Source of the DNA: Anaerolineales bacterium
GTDB taxonomy: Bacteria > Chloroflexota > Anaerolineae > Anaerolineales > UBA4823
DNA length: 12,814 nucleotides
NCBI GenBank assembly: GCA_022865865.1
Contig: JALHTN010000470.1
Location: 1 to 12,814, forward strand
Reading direction: 5' to 3'
Of the stretch, positions 7,420 to 12,814 are shown in pieces. The position numbers were made by a program, and so were the translations under genes. The notes beneath the pieces were generated by a model, which did no database searches, was not told the DNA's origin, and worked only from the letters and a program-made list of their open reading frames with translations. Positions within the stretch are counted from its first letter, which is position 1; each line of letters starts with the position of its first letter.

Positions 7420-7448
7420 TTGACTTTTCCATGCCTAAAACGTAGAAT
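7420..7448 (+). promoter_or_regulatory. Sigma-70-type promoter of the gcv operon
   Basis: TTGACT (7420-7425) and TAGAAT (7443-7448) are separated by exactly 17 nt, each one base off consensus. Transcription would start near 7455, about 20 nt before the first riboswitch helix. A 6-bp inverted repeat (TTAGGC 7414-7419 / GCCTAA 7433-7438) brackets the -35 box and could be an operator or the 3' structure of the preceding gene. Confidence 0.75.
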
Positions 7449-7473
7449 GATATCGGACTCAACTTAACGGGAC

Positions 7474-7668
7474 CAGGGAAGAGATCCAGCCTTTAGCTGG
7501 ACACCGAAGGTGCAAATCTGGGGTTAGATATCCCCAGATGAAACTCTCAGGTAAAGTGGACCCTGCCTCGCAAAACCTCTGGAAAGTTAGGCGCGTAAAA
7601 CCGCCTCCACCGAAGGGGCAAGTGCCGTCAATATGAACGGCGCGAATCTCTCAGGTCCACAACAGAGG
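7474..7668 (+). promoter_or_regulatory. Tandem glycine riboswitch (two aptamers)
   Basis: Two copies of the glycine aptamer core lie in series. Aptamer 1: P1 CAGGG (7474-7478)/CCCTG (7561-7565); P2 CCAGC (7486-7490)/GCTGG (7496-7500); the ACCGAAGGTGCAA core; P3 ATCTGGGG (7516-7523)/CCCCAGAT (7532-7539); then GAAACTCTCAGG. Aptamer 2: P1 CCTCTG (7576-7581)/CAGAGG (7663-7668); P2 AGGCG (7589-7593)/CGCCT (7602-7606); the ACCGAAGGGGCAA core; a 7-bp P3 (7622-7628/7637-7643, one G-U); then GAATCTCTCAGG. About 10 nt link the aptamers. The 3' P1 strand of aptamer 2 lies inside the terminator stem that follows. Glycine binding should therefore block termination and turn the gcv genes on, as known for this class. 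Confidence 0.97.
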
Positions 7669-7695
7669 CGCACGCTATCTATGCGTGCGCCTTTT
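7664..7695 (+). terminator. Riboswitch-controlled intrinsic terminator
   Basis: GGCGCACGC (7667-7675) pairs perfectly with GCGTGCGCC (7683-7691) around TATCTAT, followed by TTTT. Pairing extends through A64-G65-A66 with the U-tract to a 12-bp helix starting at 7664. Bases 7664-7668 also form the 3' strand of aptamer-2 P1, so the two structures exclude each other. This is the expression platform. Confidence 0.92.
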
Positions 7696-7761
7696 AATTT
7701 AACTACACAGACAGTGATTAATAAAAAGCAGTAATAAAATTTGAATGAGAAGGAGACCCGC

Positions 7762-8154
7762 ATGTATATTCCAACAGATTTAAAATACTCGGAAAATGAT
7801 GAATGGATCAGGGTTGAAGGCAATACCGGCACGATTGGGATCACAGACTATGCCCAGGATCAACTATCTGATGTGGTTTTCGTCGAGATTATCGCCGAAC
7901 CGGATGAGGCTAAAGCTTTGGGTGATGCCTGTGCAACCGTTGAATCTGTGAAAGCGGCAGCAGATGTCTATCTGCCAGTGGGTGGTACTATCACGGAAGT
8001 AAATGAAGATCTGCTCGATAACCCAGAACTGGTTAATTCGGACCCCTATGGTGAGGCCTGGATGGTAAAAATCGATTTATCGGATTCAAGCCAATTAGAT
8101 GCTCTGCTCGATGCAGATGCTTACCAGAAGCACTGTGATGAACGCTCCGCATAA
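7762..8154 (+). CDS. gcvH: Glycine cleavage system H protein
   Basis: The protein has 130 residues, the usual length. It is the lipoyl carrier that takes the aminomethyl group from P-protein, passes it to T-protein and is reoxidised by L-protein. The start at ATG 7762 (M-Y-I-P-T-D-L-K-Y) is chosen because AGAAGGAGA (7748-7756) precedes it and because homologues begin here; an upstream TTG at 7741 would add seven residues that translate the ribosome site itself. The family core is clear: E-W-I at 14-16, G-I-T-D-Y-A-Q-D-Q-L-S-D (26-37), and E-S-V-K-A-A-A-D-V-Y with the lipoylated lysine K64. It is the first gene after the glycine riboswitch. Confidence 0.97.
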   Translation: MYIPTDLKYSENDEWIRVEGNTGTIGITDYAQDQLSDVVFVEIIAEPDEAKALGDACATVESVKAAADVYLPVGGTITEVNEDLLDNPELVNSDPYGEAWMVKIDLSDSSQLDALLDADAYQKHCDERSA

Positions 8155-8183
8155 ACCACTCAACCATGACCAATAATCACGTT

Positions 8184-8221
8184 GAATATTATCCATAATT
8201 TTCGATAATGGTATTCTTTTT
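8184..8221 (+). other. AT-rich hairpin with T-tract between gcvH and gcvPA
   Basis: GAAT-ATTATC (8184-8193) pairs with GATAAT (8204-8209) and, after a GGT bulge, ATTC (8213-8216), followed by TTTTT (8217-8221). It fills the 84-nt gap between gcvH and gcvPA and resembles a weak terminator or processing hairpin. It could lower expression of P-protein relative to H-protein. The stem is AT-rich and bulged, so stability is doubtful. Confidence 0.35.
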
Positions 8222-8238
8222 CTATAGGAGAACAGCCT

Positions 8239-9588
8239 ATGTTCACTCCCCACACGAAAACCGATCTGGAAGCTATGTTGGAAACGATCGGGGTACAAAA
8301 TATTGAAGAACTTTTCAAATGCCTCCCCTCTGAGCACATGCATCCTCAACTGAATTTGCCAGCTGCTCTGACAGAGATGGAGGTTTTCACCGAACTTCAG
8401 GACATTGCTTGGGCGAACGATACCGCTCGTGAGCTGGTTTCTTTCCTTGGAGCCGGTGCTTATAACCATTACTCACCCGCAGTTGTGGATTCAATTCTAC
8501 GCCGGGGAGAATTTTACACTGCCTACACACCCTACCAACCAGAGATTTCCCAGGGCACCCTGCAGGCGATCTTTGAGTACCAGAGCATGATCGCCGGTTT
8601 AACCGGTATGGATGTCTGCAATGCTTCCCATTATGATGGTGCTACCGCAGTCGCTGAAGCAGTAAATATGGCGTACCACAACTTCCGGGGAAAGAAACCA
8701 AAAGTTGTCCTTTCCCCTGGTGTTCATCCCCATTACCGGGCGACTGTGCGTACCTATACCCAGGATTCAGAGATCATTCTAAGTGGAGACCAGGGCGAGA
8801 TTGATTTAAAAGCCGGTCCAGACGCTCTGATCCCCTTGATTGATGAGACCACTGGCTTGGTGGTGGTTGCATATCCAGATTTCTTTGGCCGGATATACGA
8901 TTTCACCGAATTAGCCGCTGCTGTTCATGAAGTGGGAGCATTACTAGCAATTTCAGTAAACCCCATGGCTTTAGGAATCCTGAAAGCTCCGGGTGAATTT
9001 GGTGCTGATATCGTAACTGGGGAAGGTCAGTCACTGGGTATCCCCCTATCTTATGGTGGTCCCTACCTGGGTTTATTTGCCACCCGGCAGAAATATGTTC
9101 GCAAAATGGCCGGTCGTTTGGCAGGAGAAACGGTCGATAATCGCGGACAAAGAGCTTTTGTTCTCACTTTGACCGCTCGAGAACAGCATATCCGCCGCGA
9201 TCGAGCCACATCCAATATCTGTACCAATCAAGGTTTGCTTGCTCTGGCCGCTACTGTCTATCTGAGCGTGCTCGGTAAACACGGGTTGCGGCAGGTTTCA
9301 GAACTTTGCTATCAAAAAGCCCATTACGCTGCCGATCAGATCAGCGCTCTTGCAGGTTACGATTTGTGGTCCGACCAGAGCTTTTTCAATGAATTCTTGA
9401 TCAAATGTCCTCATCCCGCACAGGAGATCTGTGATCACCTCTTGGAGCACAATCTGCTCGCTGGTTATCCAGTCGGAAATGATTATCCCGGATTGGAGGA
9501 TCATCTGCTAATCGCAGTAACTGAGATGAACACCAAGGAAGATATCGATTGGCTGGTAGCTGGACTGGAGGAGGTATCCAATGGCTGA
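8239..9588 (+). CDS. gcvPA: Glycine dehydrogenase (decarboxylating) subunit 1
   Basis: The protein has 449 residues, matching the N-terminal half subunit of split P-proteins. With subunit 2 it forms the PLP enzyme that decarboxylates glycine and loads the aminomethyl group onto lipoyl-GcvH. Visible family signatures: F-L-G-A-G-A-Y-N-H-Y-S-P (about 69-80), the R-R-G-E-F-Y-T-A-Y-T-P-Y-Q-P-E-I-S-Q-G stretch, and S-H-Y-D-G-A-T-A. Also present are G-Q-S-L-G-I-P-L-S-Y-G-G-P-Y-L-G and A-T-S-N-I-C-T-N-Q near 330. AGGAG (8226-8230) precedes the ATG by 8 nt. The last 8 bp overlap gcvPB, so the two subunits are translationally coupled. It ends in TGA, an ordinary UGA stop only 1.7 kb before the recoded UGA of the peroxiredoxin. 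Confidence 0.97.
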   Translation: MFTPHTKTDLEAMLETIGVQNIEELFKCLPSEHMHPQLNLPAALTEMEVFTELQDIAWANDTARELVSFLGAGAYNHYSPAVVDSILRRGEFYTAYTPYQPEISQGTLQAIFEYQSMIAGLTGMDVCNASHYDGATAVAEAVNMAYHNFRGKKPKVVLSPGVHPHYRATVRTYTQDSEIILSGDQGEIDLKAGPDALIPLIDETTGLVVVAYPDFFGRIYDFTELAAAVHEVGALLAISVNPMALGILKAPGEFGADIVTGEGQSLGIPLSYGGPYLGLFATRQKYVRKMAGRLAGETVDNRGQRAFVLTLTAREQHIRRDRATSNICTNQGLLALAATVYLSVLGKHGLRQVSELCYQKAHYAADQISALAGYDLWSDQSFFNEFLIKCPHPAQEICDHLLEHNLLAGYPVGNDYPGLEDHLLIAVTEMNTKEDIDWLVAGLEEVSNG

Positions 9589-11050
9589 ACACTTGATGTG
9601 TGAATTATCCGTCCCAGGAAGGGTTGGTTTTCAATTTCCCAAATCTGATGTTCCTGAAACGAAACTGCCGGAGGGGTTGTTGAGAGAAGACCTGCCTTTA
9701 CCTGAAATGGCTGAGATCGATGTCGTGCGTTATTTCACCAAGCTTTCCCAACTCAACCACAGCATTGACACGGGTTTTTACCCGCTTGGTTCGTGCACCA
9801 TGAAATACAATCCCAAGATCAACGAAGAAGCGGCTCGCCTCCCAGGATTCGCGAACCTGCACCCTCTGCAGCCCATTGAAACTTCACAGGGTGCTTTAGC
9901 GATGATGTATCATCTGCAGGATTGGTTGAGCGAGATCGGTGGCTATAAAGCAACTAGTTTACAGCCCGCCGCAGGTGCTCATGGTGAATTGACAGGGGTG
10001 CTGATCATCCGTGCCTACCACCGCTCGCGAGGTGATACCCAGCGCACCAAGATATTAATTCCCGATTCTGCACATGGGACCAATCCTGCCACCTCAGCCA
10101 TGAGCGGCTTACAGGTGGTTGAATTACGCTCCGATGAACGCGGCAATGTCGATCTGGATGCCCTGCGTGAACACTGCGATGAGACCCTGGCAGGTCTCAT
10201 GCTAACCAATCCCAATACCCTGGGCTTATTCGATGAAAACGTCGAGCAGGTCATCAGCCTCGTTCACGAAGCCGGAGGATTGGTATACGGTGATGGTGCC
10301 AACATGAATGCCTTACTGGGGATCATCCGTCCTGGAGACATTGGCATTGACGTGCTGCACTATAACCTGCATAAAACCTTTTCCACACCCCACGGCGGTG
10401 GTGGTCCTGGTTCTGGTCCGGTTGCTGTCACGGATCAGCTGGCCGAATTCCTCCCAGAACCTGTGGTGGACATCATTGATCAAGGCGATGAGGAAAAAGG
10501 GATACCACCACTTTACGGTTTTGTAGCGCCAGCGCAAACGATAGGTCGGGTAAAAGCCTTCCAGGGACACTTTGGAATGTTCGTCCGCGCATTTACCTAT
10601 ATCCGTATGCATGGTCCTGATGGACTGCGCAAGGTTTCTGAATATGCAGTGCTCAATGCAAACTATCTCTTAGCGCTGCTGCGCGATTCATATCACATTC
10701 CGTATGACCGGATCTGTATGCACGAATTCGTTGCTGAAGGTCGCTGGGAGGATGCTCCAGACATCCATGCACTTGATGTTGCCAAGCGCTTGATGGATTT
10801 CAACTTCCACCCTCCGACGAATTATTTCCCGCTCATCGTTCACGAAGCCTTGATGATCGAACCTACAGAAACTGAGAGCAAGGAAACCCTGGATGCGTTT
10901 GCCAGCACGATGATCAAAATCGCTGAAGAAGCCCGCTCCAATCCAGATATCCTTAAATCCGCCCCTCATTCAACTCCTTTTGGAAGGCTGGATGAGGTCA
11001 AAGCGGCGAAAGAACTAGTACTTTGTTGTGTGCCACAATATGCACGTTAA
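9581..11050 (+). CDS. gcvPB: Glycine dehydrogenase (decarboxylating) subunit 2
   Basis: The protein has 489 residues, normal for the C-terminal half subunit of split P-protein, which carries the PLP cofactor. The PLP lysine is K265 in N-L-H-K-T-F-S-T-P-H, followed by the glycine-rich G-G-G-G-P-G-S-G-P loop. Other family blocks: F-Y-P-L-G-S-C-T-M-K-Y-N-P-K (about 67-80), P-D-S-A-H-G-T-N-P-A-T-S-A (about 162-174), and N-F-H-P-P-T-N-Y-F-P-L near 410. AGGAGG (9569-9574) precedes the ATG by 6 nt, inside the end of gcvPA. The stop is only 23 nt before the peroxiredoxin start, with no terminator between, so the peroxiredoxin gene is very likely on the same transcript. Confidence 0.97.
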   Translation: MAEHLMCELSVPGRVGFQFPKSDVPETKLPEGLLREDLPLPEMAEIDVVRYFTKLSQLNHSIDTGFYPLGSCTMKYNPKINEEAARLPGFANLHPLQPIETSQGALAMMYHLQDWLSEIGGYKATSLQPAAGAHGELTGVLIIRAYHRSRGDTQRTKILIPDSAHGTNPATSAMSGLQVVELRSDERGNVDLDALREHCDETLAGLMLTNPNTLGLFDENVEQVISLVHEAGGLVYGDGANMNALLGIIRPGDIGIDVLHYNLHKTFSTPHGGGGPGSGPVAVTDQLAEFLPEPVVDIIDQGDEEKGIPPLYGFVAPAQTIGRVKAFQGHFGMFVRAFTYIRMHGPDGLRKVSEYAVLNANYLLALLRDSYHIPYDRICMHEFVAEGRWEDAPDIHALDVAKRLMDFNFHPPTNYFPLIVHEALMIEPTETESKETLDAFASTMIKIAEEARSNPDILKSAPHSTPFGRLDEVKAAKELVLCCVPQYAR

Positions 11051-11073
11051 CCATTAATCTTTGGAGGTGCCAG

Positions 11074-11796
11074 ATGGCAAAAGAGTCCGGCTGTGCAAAA
11101 CCGACCGGTATGGTTCTCGGAGAAGCCAGCCTACAAGGAGAAGCGATTCAAAATGAGACAACTAATTTCGAGAAGGAGGTCACAATGACCGCGCGTGTAG
11201 GGGAAAAAGCACCTGATTTTCAGGCTCCCTCTTATTACAAGGGAGAATTTACCAGCGTTAAACTATCAGACTACTTCGGAAAATGGATCCTGGTGTGTTT
11301 CTACCCAGGCGATTTTACTTACGTCTGAGCGACTGAAGTATCGGCGGTCGCCGATAACTATAGTACATTGCAGGATTTGGGGGTTGAAGTGCTCTCAGTC
11401 AGTGTGGACAGTGTTTTCGTTCATAAAATGTGGAACGATCATGAGCTGTCGAAAATGGTTGACGGAGGGGTCCCCTTCCACATGGTATCGGACGCAGCCG
11501 GGAACGTTGGCAAAGAATATGGTGTCTATAATGAGAGCCTGGGTGTAGAGCTGCGTGGGCGCTTCATCATCGATCCGGATGGTATCATCCAGGCCATGGA
11601 AGTTCTCACCCCACCCGTGGGTCGCCGTTTAGCTGAGACCATCCGCCAGATAAAAGCTTTCCAACACGTCCGGGCTACTCAGGGAAGAGAAGCCACACCA
11701 GCAGGATGGGAGCCAGGGCAATTGACCCTCACTCCTGGTCCTGGATTGGTAGGCCGCGTATGGGAGATTTGGCAGCCCAGCAAGGAAAAGAATTAA
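11074..11796 (+). CDS. Selenocysteine-containing peroxiredoxin (AhpC/Prx family), in-frame UGA read as Sec
   Basis: Read through the UGA at 11326-11328, this gives 240 residues. The first part (84 codons) contains V-G-E-K-A-P-D-F, L-S-D-Y-F-G-K-W and F-Y-P-G-D-F-T-Y-V. The UGA is codon 85, exactly where the peroxidatic Cys of P-x3-T-x2-C belongs. The frame then stays open for 155 sense codons of clear AhpC/Prx1-type sequence: A-T-E-V-S-A-V-A, S-V-D-S-x-F-V-H-K-M-W, S-D-A-A-G-N-V-G-K-E-Y-G-V, catalytic-type R163 in G-R-F-I-I-D-P-D-G, and T-P-P-V-G-R. It would reduce peroxides with a selenolate. The usual resolving-Cys block appears as A-T-P-A-G-W, with Thr208 in place of Cys; only C7 and C75 remain. 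Selenoprotein peroxiredoxins are known from anaerobes. A nonsense mutation is the alternative, but the hairpin after the UGA, the intact frame and the motif position argue for recoding. Confidence 0.9.
11174..11187 (+). promoter_or_regulatory. Internal Shine-Dalgarno and in-frame ATG inside the peroxiredoxin gene
   Basis: AAGGAGG (11173-11179) lies 5 nt before an in-frame ATG at 11185. This is a stronger ribosome site than the one before ATG 11074 (GGAGG 11063-11067, 6 nt). Starting here gives a 203-residue protein beginning M-T-A-R-V-G-E-K-A-P-D-F, the usual Prx N-terminus, without Cys7. Either start, or both, may be used. Confidence 0.55.
11326..11364 (+). promoter_or_regulatory. Candidate bacterial SECIS element
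   Basis: Directly after the UGA (11326-11328) come a 10-nt spacer and a perfect 7-bp stem, TATCGGC (11339-11345)/GCCGATA (11350-11356), with loop GGTC (11346-11349). A further 3 bp (ACT 11332-11334/AGT 11362-11364) can close an internal loop. Known bacterial SECIS elements lie inside the coding region just downstream of UGA, with an apical loop about 16-37 nt away carrying G in its first two positions. This one matches: the loop begins 18 nt after the UGA and starts GG. SelB would bind it. Confidence 0.8.
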
Positions 11797-11828
11797 GCAT
11801 CAAATTTAACAAATTTATCCTGGGCACG

Positions 11829-11876
11829 AACCAATGAGCGCATTGATGTGACACCAATGCGCTCATTGGTTTATTT
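11829..11876 (+). terminator. Intrinsic terminator of the gcv-peroxiredoxin operon
   Basis: A perfect 17-bp stem, 11829-11845 with 11855-11871 (AACCAATGAGCGCATTG and its complement), has a 9-nt loop and is followed by TTATTT. It lies 32 nt after the peroxiredoxin stop codon and is the first strong terminator after the riboswitch. This supports a four-gene transcript. Confidence 0.88.
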
Positions 11877-11914
11877 CAATCTGTGGAGCTGTTAATGAAC
11901 CGACCTGTGCTCAC

Positions 11915-11953
11915 TATCACCTCTGTAAACCCTTACCTGTGTCGAAGGTGATA
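11915..11953. repeat. 8-bp inverted repeat upstream of the kinase gene
   Basis: TATCACCT (11915-11922) and AGGTGATA (11946-11953) are perfect reverse complements with a 23-nt gap, about 125 nt before the next gene. The right arm runs into a -10-like TAAAAT (11952-11957), but no -35 fits at normal spacing. It may be an operator. A second small repeat (CAATAA/TTATTG, 12025-12040) lies nearby. Nothing else is evident in 11877-12077. Confidence 0.3.
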
Positions 11954-12077
11954 AAATAATTATCCGCATTCAAAGGTTACAGGGGGCAGTCAAACTTCAG
12001 GCCCACCCTAATTTTTGAACCGCTCAATAACAATTTATTGGTTTAGGCAAGAAAGCCTTATCGTTGGAGACCTCAAG

Positions 12078-12814
12078 ATGTCTGGGTCCGAAAAATTCAA
12101 GCGAGTAAAATCCCGTCCATCGGTAGAAATCCATTTACCTGATGGTAAAGTTTTGCGCGGTCCGCGGGGAGCGATGGTAGGAGAATTCCTGGCTACGCTC
12201 AACGGCGGTCCTCCCTCAGCTGCTGTGTATGCCAATGGGACTCCATTGACGCCTCCCATCGTCGGTGCAGTCGTTAATGGACAGCTGCGCGAATTAACCT
12301 TCCCGATTGATATCGAATCTCACGTTAAACCAGTCACCATGGGAGAACCGGATGGTATGCGCATTTACCGCCGTTCGCTCACTTTCCTACTGGAAGCAGC
12401 TTTTGAAGATTTAATTCCTGAGGGTTCGATCGCCATCGATCATTCGGTCTCTTCTGGAGGTTATTTCTGCCAGGTTGCGGATCGGGAACCATTATCTGAC
12501 GAGGAAGTTTCTCGACTGGAACAGCGCATGCATGACCTCGTCACGGAGGATCTGCCCCTCTCACGCTCCGTTGTCACCCTTCAGGAAGCTTTAGATTACT
12601 TTCAGGCCAAAGGGCAGGACGATAAGGTCCAGCTGCTTTCTTTCCGTCGCAAGGATTATGTCACCCTTTACCAATTGAATAATTGCCACGATTACCACCA
12701 CGGATATATGGTGCCCTCGACGGGTTACCTGCAATGGTTTGGGTTGGTCCCAGCCAGTCAAGGATTCACGCTGCGATTTCCCCGGCGTCACCGGCCAACC
12801 GAGCTGCTCCCTCT
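12078..12814 (+). CDS. Nucleoside (uridine) kinase-family protein with TGS and ThrRS-like domains (3' truncated by window)
   Basis: Open from ATG 12078 to the window end (245 codons), preceded by TTGGAGA (12064-12070). Residues about 14-80 form a TGS domain (V-E-I-H-L-P-D-G-K-V-L-R-G...), a small fold shared with threonyl-tRNA synthetase. Residues about 95-240 resemble the second domain of ThrRS/AlaRS: R-R-S-L-T-F-L-L-E-A-A-F, then I-D-H-S-V-S-S-G-G-Y-F-C (about 120-131), and later H-G-Y-M-V-P-S-T-G-Y-L-Q-W-F. This order is that of a known family of about 550-residue nucleoside kinases, where a P-loop uridine kinase/PRK domain follows; that part is outside the window. A true ThrRS would lack the M-V-P-S-T-G-Y block. 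The kinase role is inferred from the family, not seen. Confidence 0.8.
   Translation, partial: MSGSEKFKRVKSRPSVEIHLPDGKVLRGPRGAMVGEFLATLNGGPPSAAVYANGTPLTPPIVGAVVNGQLRELTFPIDIESHVKPVTMGEPDGMRIYRRSLTFLLEAAFEDLIPEGSIAIDHSVSSGGYFCQVADREPLSDEEVSRLEQRMHDLVTEDLPLSRSVVTLQEALDYFQAKGQDDKVQLLSFRRKDYVTLYQLNNCHDYHHGYMVPSTGYLQWFGLVPASQGFTLRFPRRHRPTELLP

Noticed and set aside
7741..7761. TTG start that would extend gcvH by seven residues
   Set aside because: The extra codons cover the ribosome-binding site; ATG 7762 matches the usual H-protein N-terminus.
11326..11328. UGA reassigned to Trp or Gly across the genome
   Set aside because: TGA serves as the natural stop of at least three other genes here (4323-4325, 6634-6636, 9586-9588), and the position demands Cys/Sec by family.
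11368..11796. Separate 142-residue gene after the peroxiredoxin stop
   Set aside because: It is the C-terminal part of the same peroxiredoxin; it lacks its own ribosome site and begins inside the Prx fold.
12035..12259. Minus-strand ORF over the start of the kinase gene
   Set aside because: The plus-strand frame encodes a clear TGS domain and runs through the window edge.

Overview
The window reads as chromosomal DNA of moderate GC content from a bacterium. I infer a Chloroflexota (Anaerolineae-like) background from an ECF sigma factor paired with a DUF5667/DUF5666 membrane protein, a split P-protein (gcvPA/gcvPB), a YwiC-like protein, a DUF4870 protein and a TGS-bearing nucleoside kinase. 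No rRNA, tRNA, IS element or CRISPR array was seen.

Layout. Positions 1-1014 (minus) hold the N-terminal 338 codons of a multi-pass membrane protein with GT-C glycosyltransferase-like loop motifs, cut by the window edge. Positions 1145-2978 (minus) are an overlapping two-gene unit: an ECF sigma factor and a probable membrane anti-sigma/regulatory partner with a 123-residue Asn/Asp/Glu/Ser tail. Positions 2979-3407 are a divergent intergenic region with a possible 52-codon ORF, an inverted repeat and a weak promoter. Positions 3408-5140 (plus) are an ABC exporter pair with an ATGA overlap. Positions 5209-5689 are a decayed membrane-protein gene whose pieces lie in several frames. Then come a YwiC-like membrane protein (5806-6636) and a DUF4870 membrane protein (6848-7396).

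Positions 7420-11876 are the centre of interest. A strong sigma-70-type promoter is followed by a tandem glycine riboswitch whose last P1 strand lies inside an intrinsic terminator stem. Next come gcvH, gcvPA and gcvPB, and 23 nt later a peroxiredoxin gene. An in-frame UGA in that gene sits exactly where the catalytic (peroxidatic) cysteine belongs (P-x3-T-x2-U). A perfect 7-bp hairpin with a GGUC loop begins 10 nt after the UGA, as expected of a bacterial SECIS element. Other genes in the window end at UGA (ABC ATPase, YwiC, gcvPA), so UGA is a normal stop here. The best reading is a selenocysteine peroxiredoxin of 240 residues that is co-transcribed with the glycine cleavage genes and ends at a 17-bp-stem terminator. 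It has also lost the usual C-terminal resolving cysteine.

Positions 12078-12814 begin a nucleoside (uridine) kinase-family protein with a TGS domain and a ThrRS-like second domain; its kinase domain lies outside the window.

Working model (inference): high glycine switches on gcvH-gcvPA-gcvPB and, with them, a selenium-dependent peroxidase. gcvT, lpd and the selenocysteine machinery (selA, selB, selC, selD) are not in this window and would have to be elsewhere.
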